A stretch of DNA of 64,000 bases from Amycolatopsis camponoti (GCF_902497555.1 NZ_CABVGP010000004.1:310001-374000); one strand, 5' to 3'; shown: positions 16,555 through 25,634, numbered from the stretch's first letter. Notes: generated by a model not told the origin, from the sequence alone. Numbers and translations are program-made.

Positions 16555-17814
16555 TCAGCGGGCAGGCAGGTGGCCGCCCATCTTCTCGATCCGCTGGATC
16601 GCCGGCTCCGCGAGGATGCCGTGGACCAGCACCGACACGGCGACGGCGAGCGCGCCGACCCGCCACAGCACGTCCTGGTGCGCCACCGGCAGCCGGTCGA
16701 TCGCGTAGGCGAGGTAGAAGAGCGTGCCGATGCCGCGGACGCCGAAGAACGCGATCGCCAGTGTGGCGGGCCGACCGGCGGAGGACCCGAGCAGCGACAC
16801 CCAGCCGACCACGGGCCGCACCACCAGCACCGCGACGACCGCGATCACCACCTCCAGCGGGCGGAGGCCGAGCAGGAGGCCGTCCCCGATGGCGAGGCCC
16901 AGCCCGAGCAGGGCGAGCGGGACGAAGAGCCGTTCCAGCTGGTGGCCGAAGGCGTGCAGGACACCGTGGTAGTCGTGCTCCCGTTCCTGCTTCCGCACGC
17001 AGACGGCCGCGGTGAACACCGCGACGAACCCGTTGCCGTGGGCGAACTCCGCCAGCGCGTACGGCAGGAAGGCCAGCGCGAGCAGGACCAGGCCGTCGCC
17101 GTACTCCGCGAGCCGCAGCCGGTCCGACGAGGTGCGGAAGATCGCCCAGCCGAGCCCGCGGCCGGCGACCAGGCCGACCACCACGCCGGTCGCGACGGGC
17201 AGCAGCAGGTCGACGAGCACCCAGGAGACGTCCAGGTTCGGCCTGCTGCCCGCCATCGCCAGCCCGAGCAGGACGAACGGCATGGCCAGCCCGTCGTTGA
17301 GCCCGGCCTCGGTGGTCAGGGTGAAGCGGATTTCGTTGTCCCGGGCCAGTTCCGGCTCGACGTCGGGGTGCGGCACGCCGATGTCGCCCGCCAGCACCGG
17401 GTCGGTCGGCGCGAGCGCCGCGGCCAGCAGCAGCGCCACGCCCGGCGCCAGCGCGAGCCACCAGTACCCGAGCGCGGCGATCACCAGGATCGACAGCGGC
17501 ATGGTCAGCGCGAGCAGCCGCCACGTCGAGCCCCAGCGCTTCAGCCCGAACGGCCGGTCGACGGACAGGCCGGCCCCGGCGAGCGCGACGAGAATACCCA
17601 GCTGGGTGAAGGACTCGACGCCGTGCAGGTGCTGGGCGGGGTCGCTCCAGCCGTTGCCGTAGGGCGCGGGCAGCGGCAGCAGGCCCAGAGCGATCCCGGC
17701 GATCAGCATCACGAGCGGCACCGAGAACGGCCGGTCGGCCACGAGTTTCGGCACGATCGCCGCGGCCAGGGCGAGCAGGCCGGCCACGCCGAACAGCACC
17801 GTCAACGACGACAA
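16555..17814 (-). CDS. CPA1/NhaP-family cation:proton antiporter
   Basis: A 419-residue protein with about 12 membrane helices. It contains the CPA1 signatures LAAALAPTDPVLAGDIG (the ion-binding TDP motif), TTEAGLNDGLAMPFVLLGLAM (AGxNDG) and FFGVRGIGTLFYLAYAI (FRGIR-like, G-x-R-G-I-G). The start is a TTG at 17814 with AGGAGG five bases upstream, much better than any nearby ATG. It leads the operon whose remaining seven genes form the Mrp-like complex, an unusual pairing of two unrelated antiporter types in one transcript. Confidence 0.88.
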   Translation of the reverse strand: MSSLTVLFGVAGLLALAAAIVPKLVADRPFSVPLVMLIAGIALGLLPLPAPYGNGWSDPAQHLHGVESFTQLGILVALAGAGLSVDRPFGLKRWGSTWRLLALTMPLSILVIAALGYWWLALAPGVALLLAAALAPTDPVLAGDIGVPHPDVEPELARDNEIRFTLTTEAGLNDGLAMPFVLLGLAMAGSRPNLDVSWVLVDLLLPVATGVVVGLVAGRGLGWAIFRTSSDRLRLAEYGDGLVLLALAFLPYALAEFAHGNGFVAVFTAAVCVRKQEREHDYHGVLHAFGHQLERLFVPLALLGLGLAIGDGLLLGLRPLEVVIAVVAVLVVRPVVGWVSLLGSSAGRPATLAIAFFGVRGIGTLFYLAYAIDRLPVAHQDVLWRVGALAVAVSVLVHGILAEPAIQRIEKMGGHLPAR

Positions 17815-17997
17815 AGGGTCCTCCTGCCCGCTCGAGCCGTGCCACCCGGGCGGGAGGTCCGTGCGCGGGGTCCCGGCCGAGCGTGAGCCGGTTCCGCCGA
17901 CGCCGCCGCCCGGTGCGGATGCGGGTAGCGTGACCGGGAGGTGGCGTCGCGCCCGGGGTTCCCGGTGTGCGCGCGGCGAAACCGGTGAGGAGGCGCC

Positions 17998-18342
17998 GTG
18001 ACGGCGGCGAACGGGGCCGGGCGGCCCTGCCGGTTCTGCGGCACGGTGCGCGGCCCCCGGGTCCCGGGCAAGGCCGGGCCGATCTGCGTGGACTGCGTAC
18101 GAGCCGGCCTGCGGGTGGTCCACGACGGCGCCGACCGCGAAACCCCGGGCGGCGACGTGCTGGCGGCGGTGACCTCACCGCTGGCCGCGGTCTGCGAGTT
18201 CTGCGGCCGCCGCGAGCGCCGGACATTCCTCGGGCTGCGGCGCCCGCTGCTGCGGGTGACCTGCGCCCAGCGCGACGCGGTGATCTGCGTCGACTGTCTC
18301 GATCACGCCGGGGACGTGCTGAACCTCGCCCTGCGTCATTGA
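17998..18342 (+). CDS. ClpX-type C4 zinc-finger small protein
   Basis: A 114-residue protein with two CxxC pairs in the N-terminal half (CRFCG at about 11 and CVDCV at about 31) and two more in the C-terminal half (CEFCG at about 67 and CVDCL at about 99). Each half resembles the ClpX N-terminal zinc-binding domain, so the protein looks like a tandem duplication of it. No ATPase follows. GTG start with GAGGAG eight bases upstream. Function unknown; a second C4 zinc-finger protein lies at 34.6 kb. Confidence 0.7.
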   Translation: MTAANGAGRPCRFCGTVRGPRVPGKAGPICVDCVRAGLRVVHDGADRETPGGDVLAAVTSPLAAVCEFCGRRERRTFLGLRRPLLRVTCAQRDAVICVDCLDHAGDVLNLALRH

Positions 18343-18352
18343 TGGCGTGGCC

Positions 18353-18390
18353 GAGCCGGTACCGCCGCGGTCGAGCGGCGATACCGGCTC
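18353..18390. terminator. convergent hairpin terminator
   Basis: GAGCCGGTACCGCCGC (18353-18368) pairs with GCGGCGATACCGGCTC (18375-18390), 15 of 16 positions, around a 6-base loop. It lies between the stops of the zinc-finger gene and the convergent GH78 gene, so it can serve both strands. Confidence 0.75.
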
Positions 18391-18396
18391 GTCAGG

Positions 18397-21300
18397 TCAC
18401 GCGGTCGCGGTGAAGACGTACGAGCCCGCGGGCACGAAGTACGACCCCGACGACGACGGCACCGCTTCCGGCGGCGCCACCACCGACCCCGGCTGCGACG
18501 TCGGCACCTGCACCGTCGCCGACGACCCCGCCGGGACCGTCACCCGCAGCGTCAGCTTCCCGGCCGAGACCGACCAGTCGCTGACCGCGCCGCCGTACGG
18601 GGTCTCGTACGCCGACTTCGCCGACGTCACCCCGCCGCCCGGGCGCGGCGCCACCAGCAGCGACGCGTAGCCCGGGGACGCCGGCGACAGGCCGCCGACC
18701 GAGCGGTACAGGAAGTCGCCCACCGAGCCGAGGCCGTAGTGGTTGAACGAGTTCATCCCGGGGTCGTTGAACGACCCGTCCGGCTTGATCCCGTCCCAGC
18801 GCTCCCAGATCGTCGTCGCGCCGTGGCCGATCATGTAGCCCCAGCCGGGGAAGTCCGGCTGCAGCAGCACCTGGTACGCGACGTCCGCGTGGCCGTGCGA
18901 GGCCAGCACCGGCAGCAGGTTCTCGACGCCGAGGAACCCGACGCTGAGGTGACCACCCGCCGCCGCGACGCGCGCCGCCAGCTTGTCCGCCGCCGGCTGC
19001 ACCCGGGAGGCCGGCAGCAGCCCGAACGCCAGGGCCAGGACGTACCCGGTCTGCGTGTTCGCGCCCACCGTGCCGTCCGCCTGCGTGAACCGGTTCGTGA
19101 ACGCCGTCCCGATCTGGTCGGCCAGCGTCCCGTACTTCGTCGCCTCCGCGGTGTGCCCGGTGGCCGCGGCCATCCGGGACACCAGCCGCGACGACCACGC
19201 GAAGAACGCCGTCGAGATCAGGTCCTGCGCGGTGTTGTCGTTGACGTTGAGCCAGTCGCCGAACGTCTGGTGGTCGCGGATCAGGTCGGCACCCGAGGTC
19301 GATCGCAGGTACTCCACCCACTTGACCATGGCGGCGAAGTGCTCGTCGATCACGCCGGTGTCGCCGTAGCGCTGCCACAGGGTGTAGGGCACGATGACGC
19401 CCGCGTCACCCCAGCCCGCCGTGCCCGAACCGCTCAGCACGCCCGGCGCGACGTCGGTGAACGACCCATCGTCGTGCTGCGCGTCGACCAGGTCGTCGCT
19501 GAACTTGCCGAGGAAGTTCGCGACGTCGAGGTTGAACGTCGAGGTGCCGGCGAAGATCCCGATGTCGCCGGTCCAGCCGAGCCGCTCGTCACGCTGCGGG
19601 CAGTCGCTCGGCACGGACAGCATGTTCGAGCGCTCACCCCACAGGATGTTGTGCTGCAGCTGGTTCACCAGCGTGTTCGACGACGTGAACGTGCCGGTCT
19701 GCGCGCCGGAGGTCCACATCGCCCGGCCGGTCAGCGTCGACGCCGTCGGCGCGGACGGGAGCCCGGTCAGCTCGACGTACCGGTAGCCGTGCACGGTGAA
19801 GCGCGGCTCGTACGTCTCCGTGCCGCCGGTGCCCGCCAGGGTGAACCGGTCGGTCGCCTGGGCCGCGCGCAGGTTCGTCGTGTAGATCGTCCCGTCCGGG
19901 TTGAGCACCTCGGCGTGTCGCATGGTGACCGTGGTGCCGGCCGGGCCGGTCACCGAAAGCCGGTTCCAGCCGCTGAAGTTCTGACCGAGGTCGGCCACCC
20001 AGACCCCCGGCTTCGGCTGGGTCCACGCGACGGGCTTGAACTCCTGCTGCACCGTGACGCCGTTGTCCGCCTGCGGCACCAGGTTCGGCTTCGCGCCGGT
20101 CTTCACGCGGGGCGCGGCCCACGTCCGGTCGTCGAAGCCGGGCCGGTCCCAGCCGGTCGCCAGCCGCGCGTCGTAGGTCTCGCCCTGGTAGAGGTCGTCG
20201 GCGCGGATCGCGCCGTCGCCGGACTTCCAGGTGCCGTCGGTCGCGACCGTGGTGGACGTGCCGTCGGTGAACGTCAGCTTCAGCTGCGCCGAGTACCACG
20301 GCTCGGTGCCGTACTTCTGGCTGCCGGCGATGCCGATGCTGCCGGAGTACCAGCCGTTGCCGACCATCGCGCCGAGCACGTTCTCGCCCGGCTTGATCTG
20401 CCTGGTGACGTCGGAAACGCGGTACTGCAGGCGTTTCGCGTAGTCCGTCCACCCGGGAGCGAGGACCTCGCCGCCGACCTTGACGCCGTTGAGGTGGGTC
20501 TCCTGCAGGCCGAGCGCGGTGGTGAGCAGCCGCGCGCTCGCGACCGGCTTCGAGACCGTGAAGCTCTTGCGCAGCAGGGGGGCGGGGGCGCTGACGGCGA
20601 CGTTCGCACCCCACGGCCCGGTGCCGTACGCGGTCAGTGCCCTCGCCGCGGTCCAGGAGCTGTCGTCGAACCCGGGCTGCTGCCAGCCGTCCGGACCGGT
20701 CTGGTTCGCCTTCCACGTGCCGTCGGTGCCGACCGTGGGTCCACCTTGGACGGTCAGCTTGGCGATCATCCCGGCCGGGCTCTGCGTGGTGTTCTCCGCG
20801 CTGATCGCGATGGTGTTCGTCCCGGCGGTCAGCAGGCTGCCGACGTCGACGACGGCCGCGGTCTTCCACGAGTCGGCGACGCGCGGGGAGTCGCTGACCC
20901 GGGTGCCGTTGACCCACACCGTCGCGGTGTCGTCGCCGGTCACGACCAGGGTGGCCTTCGACGGCGCCGCGGTCAGGTCGAAGGACTTGCGGAAGAACCG
21001 GGTGGCCGGCGGGACTCCGCCGATCGGGTCGCCTTCGGGGTACCAGACCCAGCTCGCGCCGGCGAGGTCCGGGCCGGCCGTGGCGCGGCCGAGGAAGGCG
21101 CCGGTCCACTCGGTGCCCGCGTCGCGCAACGCCGTTTCGAAGCGCTGCACCGCACTCCAGTCGCTCATCCGGCCTTGGCCGTCCCAGACGCGGACCTTCC
21201 AGGTGTAGGCGGTCAGCGACGTCAGCGCGGGACCGCCGTAGGCGACGTCGGCCTGCTGCGCGGACGTGACGCGGCCGCTGTCCCAGACGTCCTTGCCCCC

Positions 21301-22044
21301 GGCGGACACCACGAGCTGGTACGCCGATTGCCGTTGCTGCGCGGCCGAAGACGCCAGCTTCCAGCCGAACCGCGGCTGGTCGACGCCGATCGGGTTCGGG
21401 CGCTGCCCGACCGTCGCGCTCGCGACGGACAGCGGCGTCTTGGCCGACGCGCCCGGCGTGCCGACGCGCGTGCCCCACGGGCCGCTGCCGTAGGTGCCGA
21501 GATCCCGGGCGGCGGCCCAGGTCCCGTCGGCGAAGCCGGGCTGTTCCCAGCCGTCGGGCGCGGTCGTCGCGCTCTTCCAGCCGGCTCCGGTGGTGAGGTC
21601 GGTGGTGCCGGACGCGGTCGTCACGCGCACCCGTCCGAGCAGGCCGGCCGCGCCGCCGGAGTTGCGGACGGCGACGGCGAGCGTGTTGCCGCCGGGGGTC
21701 AGCGCGGGCCGCAGGTCCACCGACAACGCGGACTTCCAGGAGTCGGTGGTGCGGGCCGACGAAGCCAGGGGTTTGCCGTTGAGCCAGACGTCGACGGTGT
21801 CGTCGCCGGTGACGACGAACCGGGCGTCGCTGACCGCGGCGGCGGGGACGGTGAAGGCGGTGCGGAAGTAGCGGGTCGCGGCGGGCGCGGTCACCCGGGC
21901 GTCGCCTTCCGGGTACCAGATCCAGTGGGCACCGGCCAAGTCGACCGGGGGAGCGGCGCCGGCCGGGGGAACCGACGCGGCGGAGAGGACCAGGATCGCG
22001 GCGAGCGTGGTGGTGGTCGCGCGCCAGAGCTTCGAGGGCAGCAT
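18397..22044 (-). CDS. secreted GH78 alpha-L-rhamnosidase, multidomain
   Basis: Cleaves terminal alpha-L-rhamnose from pectic or glycosidic substrates outside the cell. The 1215-residue precursor starts at ATG 22044 (AGGGAG upstream) with a signal peptide ending ...SVPPAGAAPP. Two similar jelly-roll modules follow, each starting HWIWYPEGD or SWVWYPEGD and containing VVTGDDTxxVWxNG, flanking an Ig-like bacterial-rhamnosidase N domain (GVDQPRFGWKL). The (alpha/alpha)6 catalytic domain carries SVPSDCPQRDERLGWTGDIG and HQTFGDWLNV; a C-terminal beta domain ends the protein. It is divergent from the GH54 gene, with palindromic operators between. Confidence 0.93.
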   Translation of the reverse strand: MLPSKLWRATTTTLAAILVLSAASVPPAGAAPPVDLAGAHWIWYPEGDARVTAPAATRYFRTAFTVPAAAVSDARFVVTGDDTVDVWLNGKPLASSARTTDSWKSALSVDLRPALTPGGNTLAVAVRNSGGAAGLLGRVRVTTASGTTDLTTGAGWKSATTAPDGWEQPGFADGTWAAARDLGTYGSGPWGTRVGTPGASAKTPLSVASATVGQRPNPIGVDQPRFGWKLASSAAQQRQSAYQLVVSAGGKDVWDSGRVTSAQQADVAYGGPALTSLTAYTWKVRVWDGQGRMSDWSAVQRFETALRDAGTEWTGAFLGRATAGPDLAGASWVWYPEGDPIGGVPPATRFFRKSFDLTAAPSKATLVVTGDDTATVWVNGTRVSDSPRVADSWKTAAVVDVGSLLTAGTNTIAISAENTTQSPAGMIAKLTVQGGPTVGTDGTWKANQTGPDGWQQPGFDDSSWTAARALTAYGTGPWGANVAVSAPAPLLRKSFTVSKPVASARLLTTALGLQETHLNGVKVGGEVLAPGWTDYAKRLQYRVSDVTRQIKPGENVLGAMVGNGWYSGSIGIAGSQKYGTEPWYSAQLKLTFTDGTSTTVATDGTWKSGDGAIRADDLYQGETYDARLATGWDRPGFDDRTWAAPRVKTGAKPNLVPQADNGVTVQQEFKPVAWTQPKPGVWVADLGQNFSGWNRLSVTGPAGTTVTMRHAEVLNPDGTIYTTNLRAAQATDRFTLAGTGGTETYEPRFTVHGYRYVELTGLPSAPTASTLTGRAMWTSGAQTGTFTSSNTLVNQLQHNILWGERSNMLSVPSDCPQRDERLGWTGDIGIFAGTSTFNLDVANFLGKFSDDLVDAQHDDGSFTDVAPGVLSGSGTAGWGDAGVIVPYTLWQRYGDTGVIDEHFAAMVKWVEYLRSTSGADLIRDHQTFGDWLNVNDNTAQDLISTAFFAWSSRLVSRMAAATGHTAEATKYGTLADQIGTAFTNRFTQADGTVGANTQTGYVLALAFGLLPASRVQPAADKLAARVAAAGGHLSVGFLGVENLLPVLASHGHADVAYQVLLQPDFPGWGYMIGHGATTIWERWDGIKPDGSFNDPGMNSFNHYGLGSVGDFLYRSVGGLSPASPGYASLLVAPRPGGGVTSAKSAYETPYGGAVSDWSVSAGKLTLRVTVPAGSSATVQVPTSQPGSVVAPPEAVPSSSGSYFVPAGSYVFTATA

Positions 22045-22080
22045 GCGGGGCTCCCTTACGGCGGGGATGGAGCGGCCAGG

Positions 22081-22094
22081 TTTAAAACGTTTCA
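22081..22094. promoter_or_regulatory. LacI-family-type operator upstream of GH78 gene
   Basis: TTTAAAACGTTTCA is a near-palindrome centred on CG (AAACGTTT core), the form bound by LacI-family sugar regulators. It lies 37 bases upstream of the rhamnosidase start. Confidence 0.5.
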
Positions 22095-22191
22095 ATAGAG
22101 CCTGATACGTGACTGTAATCACGAACTCACACGTTGGCAATACTCCACCGGGACGTAGGGGCAGTGAATCGCTTCGACGATAGCGGGGATT

Positions 22192-22207
22192 CCTAAATCG
22201 TTTTAGG
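22192..22207. promoter_or_regulatory. second CG-centred palindrome between GH78 and GH54 genes
   Basis: CCTAAATCGTTTTAGG is an imperfect 16-bp palindrome with the same AAA-CG-TTT layout as the site at 22081, in the middle of the divergent promoter region. Confidence 0.45.
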
Positions 22208-22278
22208 TCGCTCAGGCGTCCGTTTCGCGGCGAATCGGAGCGTTGACGAAAGCGGGCCGCGAGCTGCATAGTGCTCGC

Positions 22279-22292
22279 TGGTAACGCTCACA
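22279..22292. promoter_or_regulatory. degenerate copy of the TGTTAGCGCTAACA operator
   Basis: TGGTAACGCTCACA matches TGTTAGCGCTAACA at 11 of 14 positions and lies 66 bp upstream of the perfect copy, close to six helical turns. It is placed just before the GH54 ribosome-binding site. Confidence 0.4.
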
Positions 22293-22318
22293 TCATTCGG
22301 TCCCCTCTGGAGGCTTTT

Positions 22319-23875
22319 GTGTCTCAACGTCGAGACGACAAGAATGTTAGCGCTAACAATAAGACGCGGATCTGGCGCGTGCTGGTGGGCATCGTCGCGC
22401 TGGTGGCCGCGAGCCTGACGACCGCGTCGACGGCGTCGGCCGCCGCGTCCCTGCCGTGCGACATCTACGGCGCCGCGGGCACGGCCTGCGTCGCCGCGCA
22501 CAGCACCACGCGAGCCCTCTACGGCACCTACAACGGGCCGCTGTACCAGGTCCAGCGCGCGAGGGACGGCGCGAAGACCGACATCGGCCTTCTGGCGGTC
22601 GGCGGCTACGCCAACGCGGCGGCCCAGGACTCCTTCTGCGCCGGGACGACGTGTCTCATCACCGAGATCTACGACCAGTCCCCGCGCCACAACGACCTCA
22701 CGATCGAGGGCCCCGGCGGCGCGGGCGGCCAGGACACCGGCGTCCCCGCGGACGCCCTGCCGGTGACCGCCGGCGGCCACCAGGTCTACGGCGCTTCGTT
22801 CTCCGGCCGGATGGGCTACCGCGACAACACGACGACCGGCGTCGCCAAGAACGGCCAGCCCGAGGGCATGTACATGATCACCTCCGGCACGCACGTCAAC
22901 GGCGCCTGCTGCTTCGACTACGGCAACGCCGAGACGAACAACCAGGACACCGGCAACGGCCACATGGACGCGCTCAACTTCGGCACCGAGTGCTGGTTCC
23001 AGCCCTGCCACGGCGCGGGTCCCTGGGTGCAGGCCGACCTGGAGAACGGGCTGTTCCAGTCCAGCGCCGGCGGGAGCCAGAACACCGCGAACACCGGCAT
23101 CACGGCGCCGTTCGTCACCGCGCTGCTGAAGAACAACGGCCAGAACTTCTTCGCGCTCAAGGACGGTAACGCCCAGTCCGGCGGCCTCCGGACGACCTAC
23201 TCCGGCCCCGAGCCGACCGCGGCCGGGTACTCGCCGATGCACCAGGAAGGCGCGATCGTCCTGGGCACCGGCGGCGACAACAGCAACGGCTCGATCGGCT
23301 CGTTCTTCGAAGGAGTGATGACCGCCGGGCTGCCGACCGACGCGGCGGACAACGCGGTCCAGGCGAACGTCGTCTCCGTCGGCTACGGCGGCCCGACCGG
23401 GTCCACCGGCACCCTGAACCCCGGCTCGGAGATCTCCGTGCGCGCGACCACCGCGTGCTGCACGAGCGACTACCTCCGCCACCGGAACAACAACACGGTG
23501 ATCACGCCGGTCAGCTCCACTTTGGACAAGAGTGACGCCACGTGGATCGTCCGGAAGGGACTCGCCGACGCGTCCTGCGTGTCGTTCGAGTCCCGGAACT
23601 ACCCCGGGGACTTCCTGCGCCACTTCGACTTCCAGGTGTACCGGCAGCCGATGGACGGCAGCGCGGCGTTCCGCGCCGACGCGACGTTCTGCCCGGTGGC
23701 CGGGAAGAACGGGCAGGGCTCGTCGTTCCGCTCGTACAACTACTCCGGGAAGTACCTGCGGCACTACAACAACACCGTCTACATCGCCGACACCAGCGGC
23801 GCCCACGCCTGGGACGCCGCCGGTTCGTACAACGACGACGTCAGCTGGGTGATCGCGCAGCCCTGGGCGCCCTGA
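22319..23875 (+). CDS. secreted GH54 alpha-L-arabinofuranosidase with CBM42
   Basis: Releases L-arabinofuranose from arabinan or arabinoxylan. The 518-residue precursor starts at GTG 22319 (GGAGG five bases upstream) with a signal peptide whose hydrophobic core is VLVGIVALVAASLTTAST, ending at ASAA. The GH54 domain begins LPCDIYGAAGTACVAAHSTTRALYG, has the vicinal-cysteine motif GACCFDYGNAETN, and spans to about residue 360. CBM42 follows, beginning SVRATTACCTSDYLRHRNNNTVIT with beta-trefoil repeats (SFESRNYPGDFLRHFDF; SFRSYNYSGKYLRHYNN) that bind arabinofuranose side chains. The 3' end overlaps the convergent DJ-1-like gene by 35 bases. Confidence 0.92.
   Translation: MSQRRDDKNVSANNKTRIWRVLVGIVALVAASLTTASTASAAASLPCDIYGAAGTACVAAHSTTRALYGTYNGPLYQVQRARDGAKTDIGLLAVGGYANAAAQDSFCAGTTCLITEIYDQSPRHNDLTIEGPGGAGGQDTGVPADALPVTAGGHQVYGASFSGRMGYRDNTTTGVAKNGQPEGMYMITSGTHVNGACCFDYGNAETNNQDTGNGHMDALNFGTECWFQPCHGAGPWVQADLENGLFQSSAGGSQNTANTGITAPFVTALLKNNGQNFFALKDGNAQSGGLRTTYSGPEPTAAGYSPMHQEGAIVLGTGGDNSNGSIGSFFEGVMTAGLPTDAADNAVQANVVSVGYGGPTGSTGTLNPGSEISVRATTACCTSDYLRHRNNNTVITPVSSTLDKSDATWIVRKGLADASCVSFESRNYPGDFLRHFDFQVYRQPMDGSAAFRADATFCPVAGKNGQGSSFRSYNYSGKYLRHYNNTVYIADTSGAHAWDAAGSYNDDVSWVIAQPWAP
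22345..22358. promoter_or_regulatory. perfect palindromic operator inside GH54 signal-peptide codons
   Basis: TGTTAGCGCTAACA is a perfect 14-bp palindrome with a central CG, of LacI-family type, located 27 bases inside the coding region (codons 9-14). A bound repressor here would block elongation or act with the site at 22279. Confidence 0.6.
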
Positions 23876-25151
23876 TCCGGCGGACGACGACCACGGCCGC
23901 CGCGCCCAGCAGCACCAGGGCGATCGGCAGTGCCGTGGGCAGCCACGGCCAGGCCCGGCCTTCGAAGCCGACGCCGTCGGTGGGCAGCTCCAGGACCTTC
24001 GCGGTCCAGCGCGCGGTCGCGACGTCCGTGCGGCGCGAGAGCGCGCTCACCGCGGTGTCGTAGGCGAAGCCGGGCCGGTCGTGGACGTACTCCGGAGCCG
24101 GGCCGCCGGGCGGGGGCGTGACCCCGCGCGTCGCGCCCGGCACGACCAGCCGGTCGAGGTCCGCCGCGGCGAGGGACGCTCGCGGCACGAAGGTCAGGCC
24201 GTGGCGGGACCGGATCGGGGCGCCGTCGGCACTCACGGCGAGCGTCCGCGAAGACAGCGACTGGCCTTCGGTGTCGAACACCGACGCCAGCTCGATCTCG
24301 CCGACGCCGTCGGCGAGCAGCACCCCGATCTCGTCCGGGTCCCACCGGAAGGCGGCGTTGACGATCGCGGCCGCGTCCGGCATCGACGCCGGCTCGTGCA
24401 CCGGAACGGTGGTGCCGTAACGCGTCCAGCCGACCGCCTTCGCGGCGTCGGCCGCCACGTCGCGACCGGCGAGCCGCTCGACCCAGTGCAGTGTCCCGTC
24501 GATGCCCGACAGGATCCCGGCGGTGGTGACGACGTCGCCGTCGTCGACGAACCGCTGCCCGCGCACCCAGCGCACGGCCGGGTAGTCGCCGGCGAACGCT
24601 TCGAGCTTCAGCCAGTGGGCGGTGGCCGGACGGCCGTCGAGCAGCCCGGTCGAGGCGAGGACGCCACCACCGTTGCAGACGCTCAGCAGCTTCGCGCCGT
24701 GGGCGGCCTGGGCGCGCAGCCAGTTCTTGACCGGCTCGGTGCTCGGCTCGCCGACGTCCGGGAGCGCGGGCACGACGACGAGGTCCGGCGCCTTCGGGCC
24801 GAGCCGGGCGGCGAGGTCGTCGAAGCTCAGGTCGGGGACGAGGTCGAGGCCGCCGGTCAGCGGCTTCGGCTCGCGCTTCGGCGCGGCGGTGTAGACGTTG
24901 AACCGGCCGGTCGCGGCGAGGATCTCGTACGGCGCCAGGGTGTCGGAGACGACGGCCCCGCGGTCGCCGACGACGACCACCGCGGTCGGCTTGGCCGGGT
25001 CGTGCACCGGTGGCGCGGCGGCGGGCAGGGGCCGGTCCGGGCCGGGGGAGTACAGCGCGTCGAACGCGGACAGAGCGGAGACGGCGGCGCCGATGCCGGG
25101 GACCGCCAGCACGGCGACGACCAGGGCGAACCACTTCAGGACGGTCTTCAT
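23841..25151 (-). CDS. membrane-anchored DJ-1/PfpI-domain protein
   Basis: A 436-residue protein with hydrophobic helices at both ends (residues 5-30 and about 400-422). The first domain (about 55-240) is a DJ-1/PfpI glutamine-amidotransferase-like fold with the nucleophile elbow AKLLSVCNGGGVLASTGLLDG, the pattern seen in the sensor half of GlxA-type AraC regulators. A second, degenerate copy (about 275-380: IGVLLADGVGEIELASVFDTEG, LVVPGATRG) lacks the cysteine. No HTH is present. It precedes no regulator but is followed on the same strand by the HK/RR pair's neighbour. Role unknown; could be a membrane-linked sensor or chaperone. Confidence 0.75.
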   Translation of the reverse strand: MKTVLKWFALVVAVLAVPGIGAAVSALSAFDALYSPGPDRPLPAAAPPVHDPAKPTAVVVVGDRGAVVSDTLAPYEILAATGRFNVYTAAPKREPKPLTGGLDLVPDLSFDDLAARLGPKAPDLVVVPALPDVGEPSTEPVKNWLRAQAAHGAKLLSVCNGGGVLASTGLLDGRPATAHWLKLEAFAGDYPAVRWVRGQRFVDDGDVVTTAGILSGIDGTLHWVERLAGRDVAADAAKAVGWTRYGTTVPVHEPASMPDAAAIVNAAFRWDPDEIGVLLADGVGEIELASVFDTEGQSLSSRTLAVSADGAPIRSRHGLTFVPRASLAAADLDRLVVPGATRGVTPPPGGPAPEYVHDRPGFAYDTAVSALSRRTDVATARWTAKVLELPTDGVGFEGRAWPWLPTALPIALVLLGAAAVVVVRRIRAPRAARSPS

Positions 25152-25152
25152 G

Positions 25153-25542
25153 TCAGTGCCAGTACTCGGCGCGGCGCCACACCATGACGGCCAGCATGAG
25201 CGGGACCATGAGCACGTGCCCGGCGACCATCAGGGTCCCGCCGCCGATCGCCTCGAACCAGAACGGCACCAGCAGCACGACGAACGGCAGGTACATCGCG
25301 GCGGCCATCTCGGCGATCCGCGGCCACGAGTGCCGGCGCAGCAGCATGGCCGCGGTCATGGCGACCGTCATGTTCGTGGCCTTGACGAGCGCGGCGGCGT
25401 CCGGGCGTTCGAGCCAGGCGACGGGCCAGAGCGGGTGCAGCACGACCATGCCGATGAGCATGGCGGCGACCATCTCGACGTAGTGCGCGGCGAACCGGGC
25501 GAGCTTGCGGGTGGTGGTCCGGGGTGGTGCGGCGGTGATCAT
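25153..25542 (-). CDS. small four-helix membrane protein
   Basis: A 129-residue protein with four hydrophobic segments (YVEMVAAMLIGMVVLHPLW; VKATNMTVAMTAAMLL; MYLPFVVLLVPFWF; TLMVAGHVLMVPLMLAVMVW). The many methionines and H/W residues in the helices are notable. ATG at 25542 has a strong GGAGGG site seven bases upstream; the frame is open further upstream but with unlike sequence. Its stop lies one base before the DJ-1-like start, so the two are probably one operon. No family name can be given confidently. Confidence 0.7.
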   Translation of the reverse strand: MITAAPPRTTTRKLARFAAHYVEMVAAMLIGMVVLHPLWPVAWLERPDAAALVKATNMTVAMTAAMLLRRHSWPRIAEMAAAMYLPFVVLLVPFWFEAIGGGTLMVAGHVLMVPLMLAVMVWRRAEYWH

Positions 25543-25634
25543 CTCGGTTCCCTCCAGGTTTCTCCTGGACGAGAATCCCGGGTGCCGGCCCCGCTGCCAG
25601 GTGCCGGAAGTCATGACCCGGGTCATGTGACCGC

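Noticed and set aside
22193..23806. 537-codon minus-strand frame over the GH54 gene
   Set aside because: Composition is typical of an antisense shadow; the plus-strand frame has signal peptide, GH54 and CBM42 motifs.
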